NCBI RefSeq assembly: GCF_017874035.1
Contig: NZ_JAGGKV010000001.1
Coordinates: 744,001-808,000, forward strand
DNA from: Paenibacillus aceris
Lineage (GTDB): Bacteria; Bacillota; Bacilli; Paenibacillales; NBRC-103111
Direction: 5' to 3'
DNA: 64,000 bases
Part shown: piece by piece, positions 7,840 to 16,188 of the stretch
Layout of the letters: each line of letters opens with the position of its first letter
Numbering within the stretch: the stretch's first letter is position 1
Notes under the pieces: model-generated
Told to the model about the DNA's origin: nothing
The model's input: only the letters and a program-made list of their open reading frames with translations
Database searches by the model: none
Program-made: the position numbers and the translations under genes

Positions 7840-9159
7840 TTACTTCTTATTTTTAGCTAAAATGGCGTTGGCTTCGCTCATAAATTTCGTCGCGGCGCTT
7901 TCCACCGAGATTTTTCGAAACAAGATTTGCTCTTGCATATCGCGGAGCAGCTTGCTTACCTCTGCAGACCCGATGGGATCAGGCGGATCCATGGGGCTGC
8001 TGTTCTTCTCCGCCCATGCGACGTAGTCGTATACCTTCTTCTCTTCTGTGGTGAGTGTAGGCTCCAAGCCTTCTACGACCTTCTTTGAGATCGGAATCCC
8101 TCGGTCGCCTTTGATCAGTTTATTGGCCTCCAAATCGTTCAAAAACCAGGAGATGAATTTAGCCGCTTCCGTCTTTTGCTTAGAGCTCTTGGGAATGGAG
8201 AACAGCATTGTTGGCTTCAAATATAGTCCTTGCTTCCCATTCGGTCCAGGCAGTGAAGTTAACCTTAGAGGCTTTTTGGCGGCCTCCTGCAGCGTCGAGA
8301 ATTGATTGGACCATGCCATTGTCATGAAGCCGTCCCCTAAGGCAATCGGATTTTCCTCCGGCGTCAACTTGGACAGCGACTCTTTATCCCAATCGCGCAT
8401 ATAGCCGGCTTCGTACCATTTGAGATACATCGTGAAGTAATCTATAAAATATCGGGGATCGCTAAACCCAAGACTCGTGCCATCCTGGCTAAAATAGTGC
8501 TGATTCTGGGTACGCAGGTAGTAAGGAAAAAACTGATCGAAGCGCATATGATCGAGCACTTTGCCCTTTTCCTTCATTCGCTTGGCGATCTGCTCCAGAT
8601 CGAACCAAGTCCAGTTCTGCGGGATGGAAGAGATTCCGGCAGCCTTTAGCATAGCGTCATCGAAAGTGGTCCCCATTGCATTAACTCCTAACGGTATGCC
8701 GTACAGCTTCCCGTCTACTCTTCCCGAATCAATTGTCTCTGGCGAAGCGGAAGACACATCGATCGTCCCGTTATCCGTCAGTTGGGACAAGTCCTCCAAT
8801 TGATCCTTCGTCGCATATTGGGTCAAGTATGAGATGTCCATTTGGATAATATCGGGCAGCTGATTGGCCGCAGCTTGCGGAGCAAGCTTTTTCCAGAAAT
8901 CATCAAAACCGGCATATTCCGTATCTATCTTCACGTTCGGGTTAAGCTCCTGGTACATGGCAATCAGTTTCAACGTATAATCGTGTCTGGCTTGACCGCC
9001 CCACCATGCAATACACAGTTTTACTTCTTGATTTCGTCCGTTAGTTCCAGTCTCAATCGTCTTAAGATTTCCATCCGCTGATGGAAATTTCGTACTGCAT
9101 CCGATTACGGTGAACAGCAATGGGAGTAGGAGCATGGCCGGTAATAGTCTGCGTTTCAT
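7840..9159 (-). CDS. yesO: Sugar-binding lipoprotein of the ABC importer (YesO-like)
   Basis: A 439-residue solute-binding protein. The lipoprotein signal runs from Met1 (MKRRLLPAM) to the lipobox VIGC with lipidated Cys21. Family features include LCIAWWGGQARHDYTLKLI, a DIIQMDISYL segment and SWFLNDLEANKLI near the end. It sits on the outside of the membrane and delivers oligosaccharides to the YesPQ permeases. The start at 9159 is set by AGGGGGA 8 nt upstream and by the signal peptide; an in-frame codon at 9192 would spoil the signal. It is 113 nt downstream of the response regulator gene. Confidence 0.9.
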   Translation of the reverse strand: MKRRLLPAMLLLPLLFTVIGCSTKFPSADGNLKTIETGTNGRNQEVKLCIAWWGGQARHDYTLKLIAMYQELNPNVKIDTEYAGFDDFWKKLAPQAAANQLPDIIQMDISYLTQYATKDQLEDLSQLTDNGTIDVSSASPETIDSGRVDGKLYGIPLGVNAMGTTFDDAMLKAAGISSIPQNWTWFDLEQIAKRMKEKGKVLDHMRFDQFFPYYLRTQNQHYFSQDGTSLGFSDPRYFIDYFTMYLKWYEAGYMRDWDKESLSKLTPEENPIALGDGFMTMAWSNQFSTLQEAAKKPLRLTSLPGPNGKQGLYLKPTMLFSIPKSSKQKTEAAKFISWFLNDLEANKLIKGDRGIPISKKVVEGLEPTLTTEEKKVYDYVAWAEKNSSPMDPPDPIGSAEVSKLLRDMQEQILFRKISVESAATKFMSEANAILAKNKK

Positions 9160-9272
9160 CGTTAGCGTCCCCCTAGGTACCTTGCGCTCCACATTTCTTA
9201 TTATGGGCTTACAGGAGCGAAAGTTGAATCTAATTTACCGCGTTAAATGTTCAAAAAACAGTGTATACCATG

Positions 9273-10826
9273 CTACATCGTCTGCTTCTTATACTCGGAA
9301 GGGGCGCAGCCCGCAATCTTTTTAAACACCTGAGAAAAGTACTGCGGATTATCGCCAAAGCCCAATTGTTCCGCTAACTCGAACATTTTGACATCATCAT
9401 TCGATTTAATAAGTTCCATCGCTTTCTTGATTCGTACGGTGACTACATAGTTCGAGAAACGCTCGCCGGTCTCTTTTTTGAACAATTTCCCCAAATAATC
9501 CGGATTCATATACAGCATTTTGTGAGCGACCCAGTTGAGTGACAGCTCTGCGTTAGCCAGTTCCGCGTTGACGATATCGATAACTTTCTGGATAACCTGA
9601 GAGTGCTTGTTTCTGTTCTGCTCAAAAATGACATGTGTAATTTCGGAAGCGGTTTGCTTCAGCATTTGGATGCTCGCCTGCAGCGTTTCCATTTGTGAAA
9701 TTTGGCCAATAAGCCCCATGTATTGATGCATTTGGGGTTCGGCGTACAATCTTGTCATCGAAATAAAGCTTTGGATGACATACGATTTGGTCGTCTGAAT
9801 GTCTAATCGGGAATTCACCAGGAGATCTTGAAACGCTTCAATACTGGCTTCGGCTTCTTCCCAGTTGCCTGCCCGAATCGGAAATAAAATACGATCGTCA
9901 TCGTAAACGAAGTCAGCTTTGCTCGGTTGTGCAGAATCTAATATATCGCGCATTGTGATAAGTCCGCCTTCGCCGAGGTAGAAACGATGGCTCAAGCAAT
10001 CAATAGCTTGCAAGTAGAGACGCCTCGCCTCCTCGATTTCCCCAGGCTCGCTTAAAGCAGCCGTTGTATCAATCTTGTAATACAGCATAAAAATACGCCG
10101 GATTTCTTCAATCTGCTCCTGCAGACGCTTCATATCCGCTTGATCCTCGATCAGCACCAGAATGTGCTCCGCAATGGTAGAGCTTAAAAGCGGCTCATCC
10201 AGAATGTCTTCGGCAATATTTTTCACGGCAAATAAATGCTCGTATTCGAATTTGTCTTCAAGTCTGAACAGCAATAAACGAACTTTCCTGCCGCTGACAT
10301 GCAATCCGAATAACTCCTGATAATACTCCCAATCTCGGCTGCCATACGATTTATTGGTTACAAATTCTTTCAGAAATTGCTCTTTTACATGGGGCAGCAC
10401 CTTCTGCAAATTCGCTTTCATCGATTTGATGAAGCCTTCCTTGCTCTCTTCCTGTTTATACTCGGCAGCAATTTCGCTAAGCGCCTTTAGAATGCTGTTC
10501 TCGTTGCATGGCTTTAACAAGTAATGCTTGACGCCATGCTGCATCGCAATTTGCGCATATTCGAATTCATCGAAGCCCGAAAGCATAATAAAGCGCGTTT
10601 GCGGATGCGATTCTTTCACTTTCGCCACAAGCTGCAAACCGTCCATGCCGGGCATCCGAATATCGCTAATGACAATATCAGGCTCGTGTTCGCACACAAA
10701 AGCGTAGGCTTCTATCCCGTTGCGAGCGGTTCCGATCAATTCGGTATCCACAGATTTCCAATCGACAATCGAAGAAATCCCTTCGAGAATCATCCGTTCG
10801 TCATCCACCAACAACACTTTATACAT
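9273..10826 (-). CDS. yesN: AraC-type response regulator (YesN-like)
   Basis: A 517-residue two-component regulator. The receiver domain (1-120) has the acidic pocket VDDE (8-10), phospho-acceptor Asp55 in VISDIRMPGMDG and Lys in HYLLKPC. A long helical linker follows, then two helix-turn-helix motifs of the AraC domain in the last 100 residues (LSLNWVAHKMLYMNPDYLGK and FELAEQLGFGDNPQYFSQVF). It starts 6 nt after the kinase gene. By analogy with B. subtilis YesN it should activate the adjacent yesOPQR-T genes when rhamnogalacturonan products are sensed. Confidence 0.9.
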   Translation of the reverse strand: MYKVLLVDDERMILEGISSIVDWKSVDTELIGTARNGIEAYAFVCEHEPDIVISDIRMPGMDGLQLVAKVKESHPQTRFIMLSGFDEFEYAQIAMQHGVKHYLLKPCNENSILKALSEIAAEYKQEESKEGFIKSMKANLQKVLPHVKEQFLKEFVTNKSYGSRDWEYYQELFGLHVSGRKVRLLLFRLEDKFEYEHLFAVKNIAEDILDEPLLSSTIAEHILVLIEDQADMKRLQEQIEEIRRIFMLYYKIDTTAALSEPGEIEEARRLYLQAIDCLSHRFYLGEGGLITMRDILDSAQPSKADFVYDDDRILFPIRAGNWEEAEASIEAFQDLLVNSRLDIQTTKSYVIQSFISMTRLYAEPQMHQYMGLIGQISQMETLQASIQMLKQTASEITHVIFEQNRNKHSQVIQKVIDIVNAELANAELSLNWVAHKMLYMNPDYLGKLFKKETGERFSNYVVTVRIKKAMELIKSNDDVKMFELAEQLGFGDNPQYFSQVFKKIAGCAPSEYKKQTM

Positions 10827-10832
10827 AAGTCG

Positions 10833-12602
10833 TTACCCTCTCTTTGTCATCGGAATACGAATGGTTATGCGTGCACCGCCATCCGGTCGATTTTCTACTT
10901 GAATGCCGAAATCGTCGCCAAACGTAAGCTTGATTCGTTCGTCAATATTTTTAAGGCCGATGCCTGTCCCCTTGGATTGGCGCTCACCCGTCAAAATTTG
11001 TTCTAAATAGGCTTCATCGATGCCCGGGCCATTATCTTCAACGATCAGAAGGACGGAATCGCCCTCTTCCCGGCCAATAATTTGTATGACGCAGGGTTCA
11101 AGCATAACCTCCACCGCATACTTAATGGCATTTTCCAAGAGGGGCTGCAGCGTCAGCTTCGGAATGCAATGAGCTCTTAAAGCTTCTGGAACATCCAGTC
11201 GGAAATCCAGCCGCTCTTCAAAACGGACTTTTTGAATCGTAATATAGTGCTGCACCAGCTTCAGTTCGTCTTCGATCGGGATCATATCCTGCTTTAGGCT
11301 AATGGACGAACGAAGCAGATAACCAAGCGATTCCACCATTTGCGAAACTTGCTTCTGTCCATTCATTTTGGATATCCAGTTGATCGATTCCAACGTATTG
11401 TATAGAAAATGCGGATTGATTTGCGCTTGCAACGAACGGAACTCGGTCTCTTTGATGATCAGTTGTTTGGTGTAATTCTCTTTAATCAACTCTTGAATGC
11501 GCACAATCATCATGCGGTACGTCCGCTGAAGCAGCCCCACCTCATCCATCTGCTGCGATATTGGGGGTATTGTCGGCAGCTCCGAATTTTCCAGATCGCT
11601 GATTTGCAGACCCCGCATATTGCTAATTAAGCCTTCAATGGGACGAGTGACGCTTCGCGCAACGGCCATGCCAAAACCGACAAGCAGGAAAAAGGAAATA
11701 AGGAATGCGGCGATCATCCAATTTTTCATCAAAGTGAGGTTATAAAAGATCTTTTGGAACGGCAAGGTGTTATAATACGTCCATCCCAAATAATCCGAGT
11801 GAATGTGCGACACGAAATATTTCTCGCCATCCTGTTCCATGATGCGAAACCCCTTAGCGGCAAGTCCTGACGGGCTATCCTCGCTGATCAACGACTTCAT
11901 GCTTACGGACCGCGGATATACTAAAGTCCCGTTCGAGACGATGATGAGCTCGCCTTCCCGGGTAACAGCTTCTCTCGCATACTGATTCACCATCTTGTCC
12001 AAATTGACGTGCACAACAAGGCTGCCCAGCTTCTTCAATTCCAAATTGTCGTAGGACCGGATTTGTCTTGTTGCGATAAGACTGTAATCTTGAGCGTCAG
12101 GATTGACCCATCCCAGGCTGCCCGCTCCGCGATCGGACGTTTCTTGGATCAAGTTTCTCCGCTCAGGCGAAAGCGTTGTCAAATTGCCGCTGGAGTAGCT
12201 GTTTCCCTTCACGTCGGTAATATCCGCAGCCGAAATATACGTCTCGGAGTTAATATATTGGACAAGCCGGTCTACGAGCTTTGCACGGGATTGAATGCGT
12301 ATATAGTCCGATTCAGCCGAGTTCATCACAATTAGATGCTGCTGAATTTGCTCATCCGACATGATGCTGAAGGTCAGACGTTCCACTTTATTCAATTCAT
12401 TCTCTATCAACGTCGAGGAAAGATTCAAGACTTGCGATGATTTCTCATAAATCTGCTGATCATACATCGAGAAGGCGATCTGCAAGCCTACCAGTGAGAT
12501 GCTGGAGCTAACGGCCATCGTAATGGTAATAAGCAGAAACAGCTTCGCTTTAATCCTCATATTGCGAATTTCGTCAAACCACAGGCGGAAGCCCGTTTTC
12601 AT
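10833..12602 (-). CDS. yesM: Sensor histidine kinase (YesM-like, HPK7)
   Basis: A 589-residue membrane kinase with one helix near residues 20-45, an extracellular dCache-like sensor region, a second helix near 295-315, a HAMP segment (RSVTRPIEGL), the phospho-acceptor His398 in QAQINPHFLYNTLE and an ATPase domain with VEDNGPG and GIGLKNIDERI. It is the first gene of the yes-like cluster. The ATG at 12602 follows GGTGA at 5 nt; a GTG at 12614 is an alternative start. It likely senses an oligosaccharide outside the cell and phosphorylates the YesN-like regulator. Confidence 0.88.
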   Translation of the reverse strand: MKTGFRLWFDEIRNMRIKAKLFLLITITMAVSSSISLVGLQIAFSMYDQQIYEKSSQVLNLSSTLIENELNKVERLTFSIMSDEQIQQHLIVMNSAESDYIRIQSRAKLVDRLVQYINSETYISAADITDVKGNSYSSGNLTTLSPERRNLIQETSDRGAGSLGWVNPDAQDYSLIATRQIRSYDNLELKKLGSLVVHVNLDKMVNQYAREAVTREGELIIVSNGTLVYPRSVSMKSLISEDSPSGLAAKGFRIMEQDGEKYFVSHIHSDYLGWTYYNTLPFQKIFYNLTLMKNWMIAAFLISFFLLVGFGMAVARSVTRPIEGLISNMRGLQISDLENSELPTIPPISQQMDEVGLLQRTYRMMIVRIQELIKENYTKQLIIKETEFRSLQAQINPHFLYNTLESINWISKMNGQKQVSQMVESLGYLLRSSISLKQDMIPIEDELKLVQHYITIQKVRFEERLDFRLDVPEALRAHCIPKLTLQPLLENAIKYAVEVMLEPCVIQIIGREEGDSVLLIVEDNGPGIDEAYLEQILTGERQSKGTGIGLKNIDERIKLTFGDDFGIQVENRPDGGARITIRIPMTKRG

Positions 12603-12715
12603 GTAAGTCACCACTTTTCTTCCTGAATAGGGTCTTGTTGCAGTGTTTCTTCGAGGGCGAGGGCGCCATTCCCTTTAACGCAGTACATAAAGGATGGTGG
12701 AAATGAATTCCTAGC

Positions 12716-12745
12716 AAAAGCCCGCCTCCTGACTTCAGGAAGCGG
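12716..12745 (-). terminator. Second hairpin after the rhamnose mutarotase gene
   Basis: CCGCCTCCTGA at 12722-12732 pairs with TCAGGAAGCGG at 12735-12745, with one mismatch, and is followed on the minus strand by GCTTTTGC. It may back up the terminator at 12817 and insulate the yesM promoter. Confidence 0.55.
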
Positions 12746-12816
12746 ACCCATGTTCAACTTATTGTTTAGCAATCAATGGATTGCAGTATATAGAGGACAT
12801 CAGTTCACTTATTATT

Positions 12817-12850
12817 AAAAGGAGGTAAGCACGTATGCTTATCTCCTTTA
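12817..12850 (-). terminator. Intrinsic terminator after the rhamnose mutarotase gene
   Basis: AAAGGAGGTAAGC (12818-12830) pairs with GCTTATCTCCTTT (from about 12837), with A and T runs on both sides, so it could work in both directions. It lies 15 nt after the stop codon of rhaM. Confidence 0.75.
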
Positions 12851-12864
12851 TTATTTCCTTGCAG

Positions 12865-13191
12865 CTATTCCAAATAAAACACTTCACGCATCGGTTGAAT
12901 CGGTACGGCTTCACGGAAATCGAAAGAACCCACGACCATTTTGGACGTTATGGCGTTCCACCGGTTGCAAGCTTCGCTTTCTGCCAAATAAGCAAAGGCA
13001 GCTTCCAAATCATCGCATAAGAAGCAATAGAAAAATTGATTGCCATTTTGGAAGATGGAATAATCCCTAATCCCTGCTTTACTATGCTCTTCCATAATTT
13101 CCGGCCAAGGCGCCAAATGCATTCGGACGTACTCCTCTAAGTCTTCCTCCCGAATCGTCCATGTCCATGCGAACTTCCCGCTGTTGGTCAT
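12865..13191 (-). CDS. rhaM: L-rhamnose mutarotase
   Basis: A 108-residue protein of the YiiL/RhaM ferredoxin-like fold. The family marks are FAWTWTIREEDLEEYVRMHLAPWPEI, with the active-site His in RMHLAPW and Tyr four residues before it, and the paired FDFREAVPIQPMREVFYLE ending. It interconverts alpha and beta L-rhamnopyranose, feeding the isomerase. The ATG at 13191 has AGAGG 9 nt upstream; a GTG at 13200 would sit on top of that site. It lies just upstream of the rhamnogalacturonan locus, which would release rhamnose, though terminators separate the two. Confidence 0.9.
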   Translation of the reverse strand: MTNSGKFAWTWTIREEDLEEYVRMHLAPWPEIMEEHSKAGIRDYSIFQNGNQFFYCFLCDDLEAAFAYLAESEACNRWNAITSKMVVGSFDFREAVPIQPMREVFYLE

Positions 13192-13340
13192 GCGCTTCAC
13201 CCTCTCCCTAAAGTTGGATCGCTCCCCGTTAGAAATCGCTTACAGCGGTTCCAAGCAGAGGAAGCAAATCAATCACCAATTACTGTTACTTTACCTCGCT
13301 AAACCCGTCTCGTCAATGCTCATCCTCATGAAAATAAAAA

Positions 13341-13370
13341 TAAACAAAAAACAGAAGTCTCATGGACTTC
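13341..13370 (-). terminator. Intrinsic terminator after the MFS gene
   Basis: GAAGTC (13354-13359) pairs with GACTTC (13365-13370) and on the minus strand is followed by TGTTTTTTGTTTATTTTTATTT. It ends the MFS transcript about 14 nt after its stop. Confidence 0.7.
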
Positions 13371-13383
13371 CGTTTCTGTGTTT

Positions 13384-14571
13384 TTATATTTGTTTTACTT
13401 TGCAAGATGCACGAACGAACCAAATAAGAAAAGCAAAACAAAGCAGTGCAAGGAACCCATAACCGCCAAACACATCATATCGGGCAGCGAAATAACCGAA
13501 ACCAAGTCCCGCGAACGTGTTCAGCACATTCTCGCCTAACGATTGGAAGGAATCGGTCGTTGCCCTCATGGTGGAGTCAATGCGGTGATGCAGGTAGCCG
13601 GCAGCTAGGGGCTCCATAACGCCGGAGCATAGGCAGATGATGAGCATTGCGGCCAGCCCGGCGTAACTTTTGCTGATCGAAACACAGATGAAGCCGATCG
13701 TGATGCCAATCATCATGAGAATAATCAGACTCCTGTAACTGAATCGCCTTAAAAGCACATAGGCAAGAAGATTACCAGGCAGCTGCAAAAGCATAATCGC
13801 AGCAGACAACATACCAAAAAAGAGTACGGGTGTCCCTAACCTGTTTGCGTACAACTGCCAAAATTCTTCAATGTAACTCATCGACGCGCCTGTTACCATG
13901 CCTGAAAGCATAACGAGTGAGACATTCGGGTTAATTCGAAAAAAGCGCATGGATGCCGTAACATACGTTCTGAAAGGAATCGCTTCCTCGTTGTCCGTCA
14001 TGCCGTCTGTTCCTGCTGGCGGCTCGATCAGCAGGCAAGCGAGAATGAGGGCAATTCCTGAACTGACAAGCGATAGCCAGTAGTTCAGTTCAAGACCGAA
14101 TTTTCCAGCGAGCAAGCTCCCGCAAAGAGCCGCGAGAATGGCTGAGATTAAGTCGCAAGCATGCAATTGTCCGAGCCGTTTCTCAAACTGAGACGACATG
14201 CCTTGCAGCGATAAAGTATCATACAGCAAAGCGTTCTCGGAGCCGCTGCTTGCGGTACGGGAGATGCCCGCCAAGAAGACGACCAGCGCAAAATGCCAAA
14301 ATTCGGTCGCATAAATTAAAATCAGAAACTCGCTGCATCCAAGCAGTGCGCTGAGTACAAGCATTTTTTTACGGCCCCATTTGTCCGCCATAACGCCGGT
14401 TGGAACTTCTAACAGCACGATGGTCAGCGCATAAATAATCTCCGTATACACGACCATCTGAATGGTCATGCCCCGCTCCTCCCAATACAATCTTTCAATT
14501 ACGTAAGCTGGGATGAGACTGAAAAAAAAGCGGAGTGTAAACAAAAGACGTATATTCTTTGTGTAGTTCAT
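13384..14571 (-). CDS. MFS efflux-type transporter under an apparent leader-peptide attenuator
   Basis: A 395-residue protein with about 12 hydrophobic helices and the MFS signature between helices 2 and 3 (LEVPTGVMADKWGRKKML). It resembles MFS drug or unknown-solute exporters; no substrate can be read from the sequence. The ATG at 14571 follows GGGGAGGAG, but in the mRNA that ribosome site lies inside a long hairpin (14575-14630) preceded by a small translated ORF (14653-14682). That layout is the one used for antibiotic-inducible resistance genes, so an antibiotic efflux role is a reasonable inference. It lies downstream of the ThuA-like gene on the same strand. Confidence 0.85.
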   Translation of the reverse strand: MNYTKNIRLLFTLRFFFSLIPAYVIERLYWEERGMTIQMVVYTEIIYALTIVLLEVPTGVMADKWGRKKMLVLSALLGCSEFLILIYATEFWHFALVVFLAGISRTASSGSENALLYDTLSLQGMSSQFEKRLGQLHACDLISAILAALCGSLLAGKFGLELNYWLSLVSSGIALILACLLIEPPAGTDGMTDNEEAIPFRTYVTASMRFFRINPNVSLVMLSGMVTGASMSYIEEFWQLYANRLGTPVLFFGMLSAAIMLLQLPGNLLAYVLLRRFSYRSLIILMMIGITIGFICVSISKSYAGLAAMLIICLCSGVMEPLAAGYLHHRIDSTMRATTDSFQSLGENVLNTFAGLGFGYFAARYDVFGGYGFLALLCFAFLIWFVRASCKVKQI

Positions 14572-14574
14572 GTG

Positions 14575-14630
14575 GAGCTCCTCCCCGAAATTTGATTGGA
14601 TGTATGCGCTCAATCAAATCGGAGGGGCTC
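14575..14630 (-). promoter_or_regulatory. Hairpin that hides the ribosome-binding site of the MFS gene
   Basis: In the transcript, ATTTGATTG (14619-14611) pairs perfectly with CAATCAAAT (14598-14590) around a 12-nt loop. Further out, CTCCG and GAGC on the 5' side pair with CGG, GGAG and GCTC on the 3' side with small bulges. The 3' arm contains the GGGGAGGAG ribosome site of the MFS gene, so the gene should be poorly translated while the hairpin holds. The upstream arm is 23 nt after the leader-peptide stop. Confidence 0.75.
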
Positions 14631-14652
14631 GTGAAGGGCGATAGACTACCTC

Positions 14653-14682
14653 TTAGCAGGGAGGTCTGGCGAACGTAGTCAT
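14653..14682 (-). CDS. Leader peptide MTTFARPPC upstream of the MFS gene
   Basis: A nine-codon ORF, MTTFARPPC, with AAGGAG placed 7 nt before its ATG. An in-frame ATG at 14718 would give a 21-residue version; AAGG lies about 9 nt before that one. The ORF spans a second inverted repeat (GACTAC 14675-14680 with GTAGTC 14644-14649), and its Arg-Pro-Pro end is the kind of sequence on which ribosomes slow or stall. A stalled ribosome here could reshape the leader and free the MFS ribosome site. The mechanism is inferred; the ORF and its ribosome site are directly visible. Confidence 0.65.
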   Translation of the reverse strand: MTTFARPPC

Positions 14683-14749
14683 TAGGGCTCTCCTTCCATT
14701 CCTCAAAATTCCATTCATATGAAAAACCTTCGTACCTGACTTCGTTAAT

Positions 14750-15388
14750 CTAGTCCCGGCTGCTCAACCAACGCATGCTGTTAAGCAACAGACGACGGTA
14801 TGCTTCAGGCTGAAACGAAGGGGCATGATGGCCTGGCTGCAAATAAACAATCTTTCCTAAACCATATGCGTGCTCCCATGCCGCGGGATACCGCTTTCCT
14901 TCAAATTCAAACTCCATAAAAACCGTCTTCTTCGTAAACGGATCAAATTCAAACAAATAGGGTTCTTCGTCCAAGACGAAGTTCTCGACACCTTTCAACA
15001 ACGGATGATTATCCGCTGAACCGAAATAGGCTAATTGCTGGTAAGGTGGATGACCCGTAAATTTGGCGCCTATCATCTGCAATAGCTCATAGCTGCGTTG
15101 GAGCGAAATACCGTTATGGAGGACAAGCAAGCTGCCTCCTCCCGCTACATATCTCAGCAGACCCGCCGTTTGCTCCTGTGTCAGATCACGATTCCAGCAG
15201 TCTGTATACGAAATACAGATAGGATACTGCTTGTGGTCCAGAGTAGCGAATGCTTGATAATCCACTGTGGCGGTTAGCTGAAACTCACCGCTAAAAATAT
15301 CAGCAAGCTGCTGTCTGGCAGGCTCCAAAGGATGCCATGGAGCGTCCGTGCCATCACCAATCAGACATACATTGATTATTTCACGCAT
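14750..15388 (-). CDS. ThuA-like domain protein
   Basis: A 212-residue protein of the ThuA family, which has a class I glutamine-amidotransferase-like fold and is linked to sugar (originally trehalose) use. Visible marks are INVCLIGDGTDAPWHPLEP at the start, GGGSLLVLHNG in the middle, and PAAWEHAYGLGKIVYLQPGHH near the end. No catalytic Cys equivalent is obvious, as usual for the family. The ATG at 15388 has AGAAGG upstream. It follows the SDR gene by 22 nt, so they probably form an operon that may act on a modified sugar; the reaction is unknown. Confidence 0.8.
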   Translation of the reverse strand: MREIINVCLIGDGTDAPWHPLEPARQQLADIFSGEFQLTATVDYQAFATLDHKQYPICISYTDCWNRDLTQEQTAGLLRYVAGGGSLLVLHNGISLQRSYELLQMIGAKFTGHPPYQQLAYFGSADNHPLLKGVENFVLDEEPYLFEFDPFTKKTVFMEFEFEGKRYPAAWEHAYGLGKIVYLQPGHHAPSFQPEAYRRLLLNSMRWLSSRD

Positions 15389-15410
15389 AATCCTTCTCCC
15401 CCTCTTCTTT

Positions 15411-16130
15411 TTACCAAGGCAGCTCATTTCCGTTGTCGGCTCCGATATAAAGCGGAAGCTCGAGTAGCCTATCCTTGTGCTCCTCGATCCGGTTCAATAT
15501 ATTCATAGCAGCTTCTTCCGATGTAAAAGTGCCCGCCGGGTTCCATTCGCCGCTCATATACGATTTGACCCAGCCGGGATGGATCAGCATGACACGTCCG
15601 CCTTCCTTGCGAATTTTGTTATGAATGATCGTAGAGCCCATATTCAAAGCGGATTTGGCCATACAATATCCAAACCAAGCATCCCGATGGCTATTCGCAA
15701 TACTGCCCGCTTCAGAAGAAATGTTAACAATCAACTTGCCGCCATTCATAATGGGCTCAATCAAAGCATTGGACATCCGAATGGCGCCAACCGCTGTCAC
15801 ATTGTACACCCTTTGAATCTCTTCGAAATCAATGTCATCTTCAACCGTTTTCTCTGTGTCTCCAAGGATCGCGGCGTTGTTAATCAAAAGATCCAACTTA
15901 GTGGTCCTGTTTTTGATGTAACGGGCCGCTTCCTTCACACTTTCGTCGGATCCCACATCCAATTTAAATACATGCAACTGGTTTGGAAATTGTTCCGCAA
16001 GCTTATGCATGACTTCGTTCTTTTCAAGAACCCCCCCTGCATAAACGGTATATCCTTGGTGCAAGAGAGACTCGGTGATTGCGAGACCAATTCCTCTATC
16101 CGTTCCGGTTACACAAACTGCTTTATTCAA
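15411..16130 (-). CDS. Short-chain dehydrogenase/reductase
   Basis: A 239-residue classical SDR: nucleotide-binding TGTDRGIG (8-15), NNAA at 84-87, and the catalytic set Ser138/139, Tyr155 and Lys159 (YCMAK). The LIHPGWVKSYM segment after the active site is typical of reductases acting on small carbonyl compounds. The substrate is unknown. It is placed directly upstream of the ThuA-like gene and is probably co-transcribed with it. Confidence 0.85.
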   Translation of the reverse strand: MNKAVCVTGTDRGIGLAITESLLHQGYTVYAGGVLEKNEVMHKLAEQFPNQLHVFKLDVGSDESVKEAARYIKNRTTKLDLLINNAAILGDTEKTVEDDIDFEEIQRVYNVTAVGAIRMSNALIEPIMNGGKLIVNISSEAGSIANSHRDAWFGYCMAKSALNMGSTIIHNKIRKEGGRVMLIHPGWVKSYMSGEWNPAGTFTSEEAAMNILNRIEEHKDRLLELPLYIGADNGNELPW

Positions 16131-16188
16131 CTACATCTCCCCGCTCTCACCATTCGCTGATATTAGCCAAACTTCCCCACTGGTTCAT

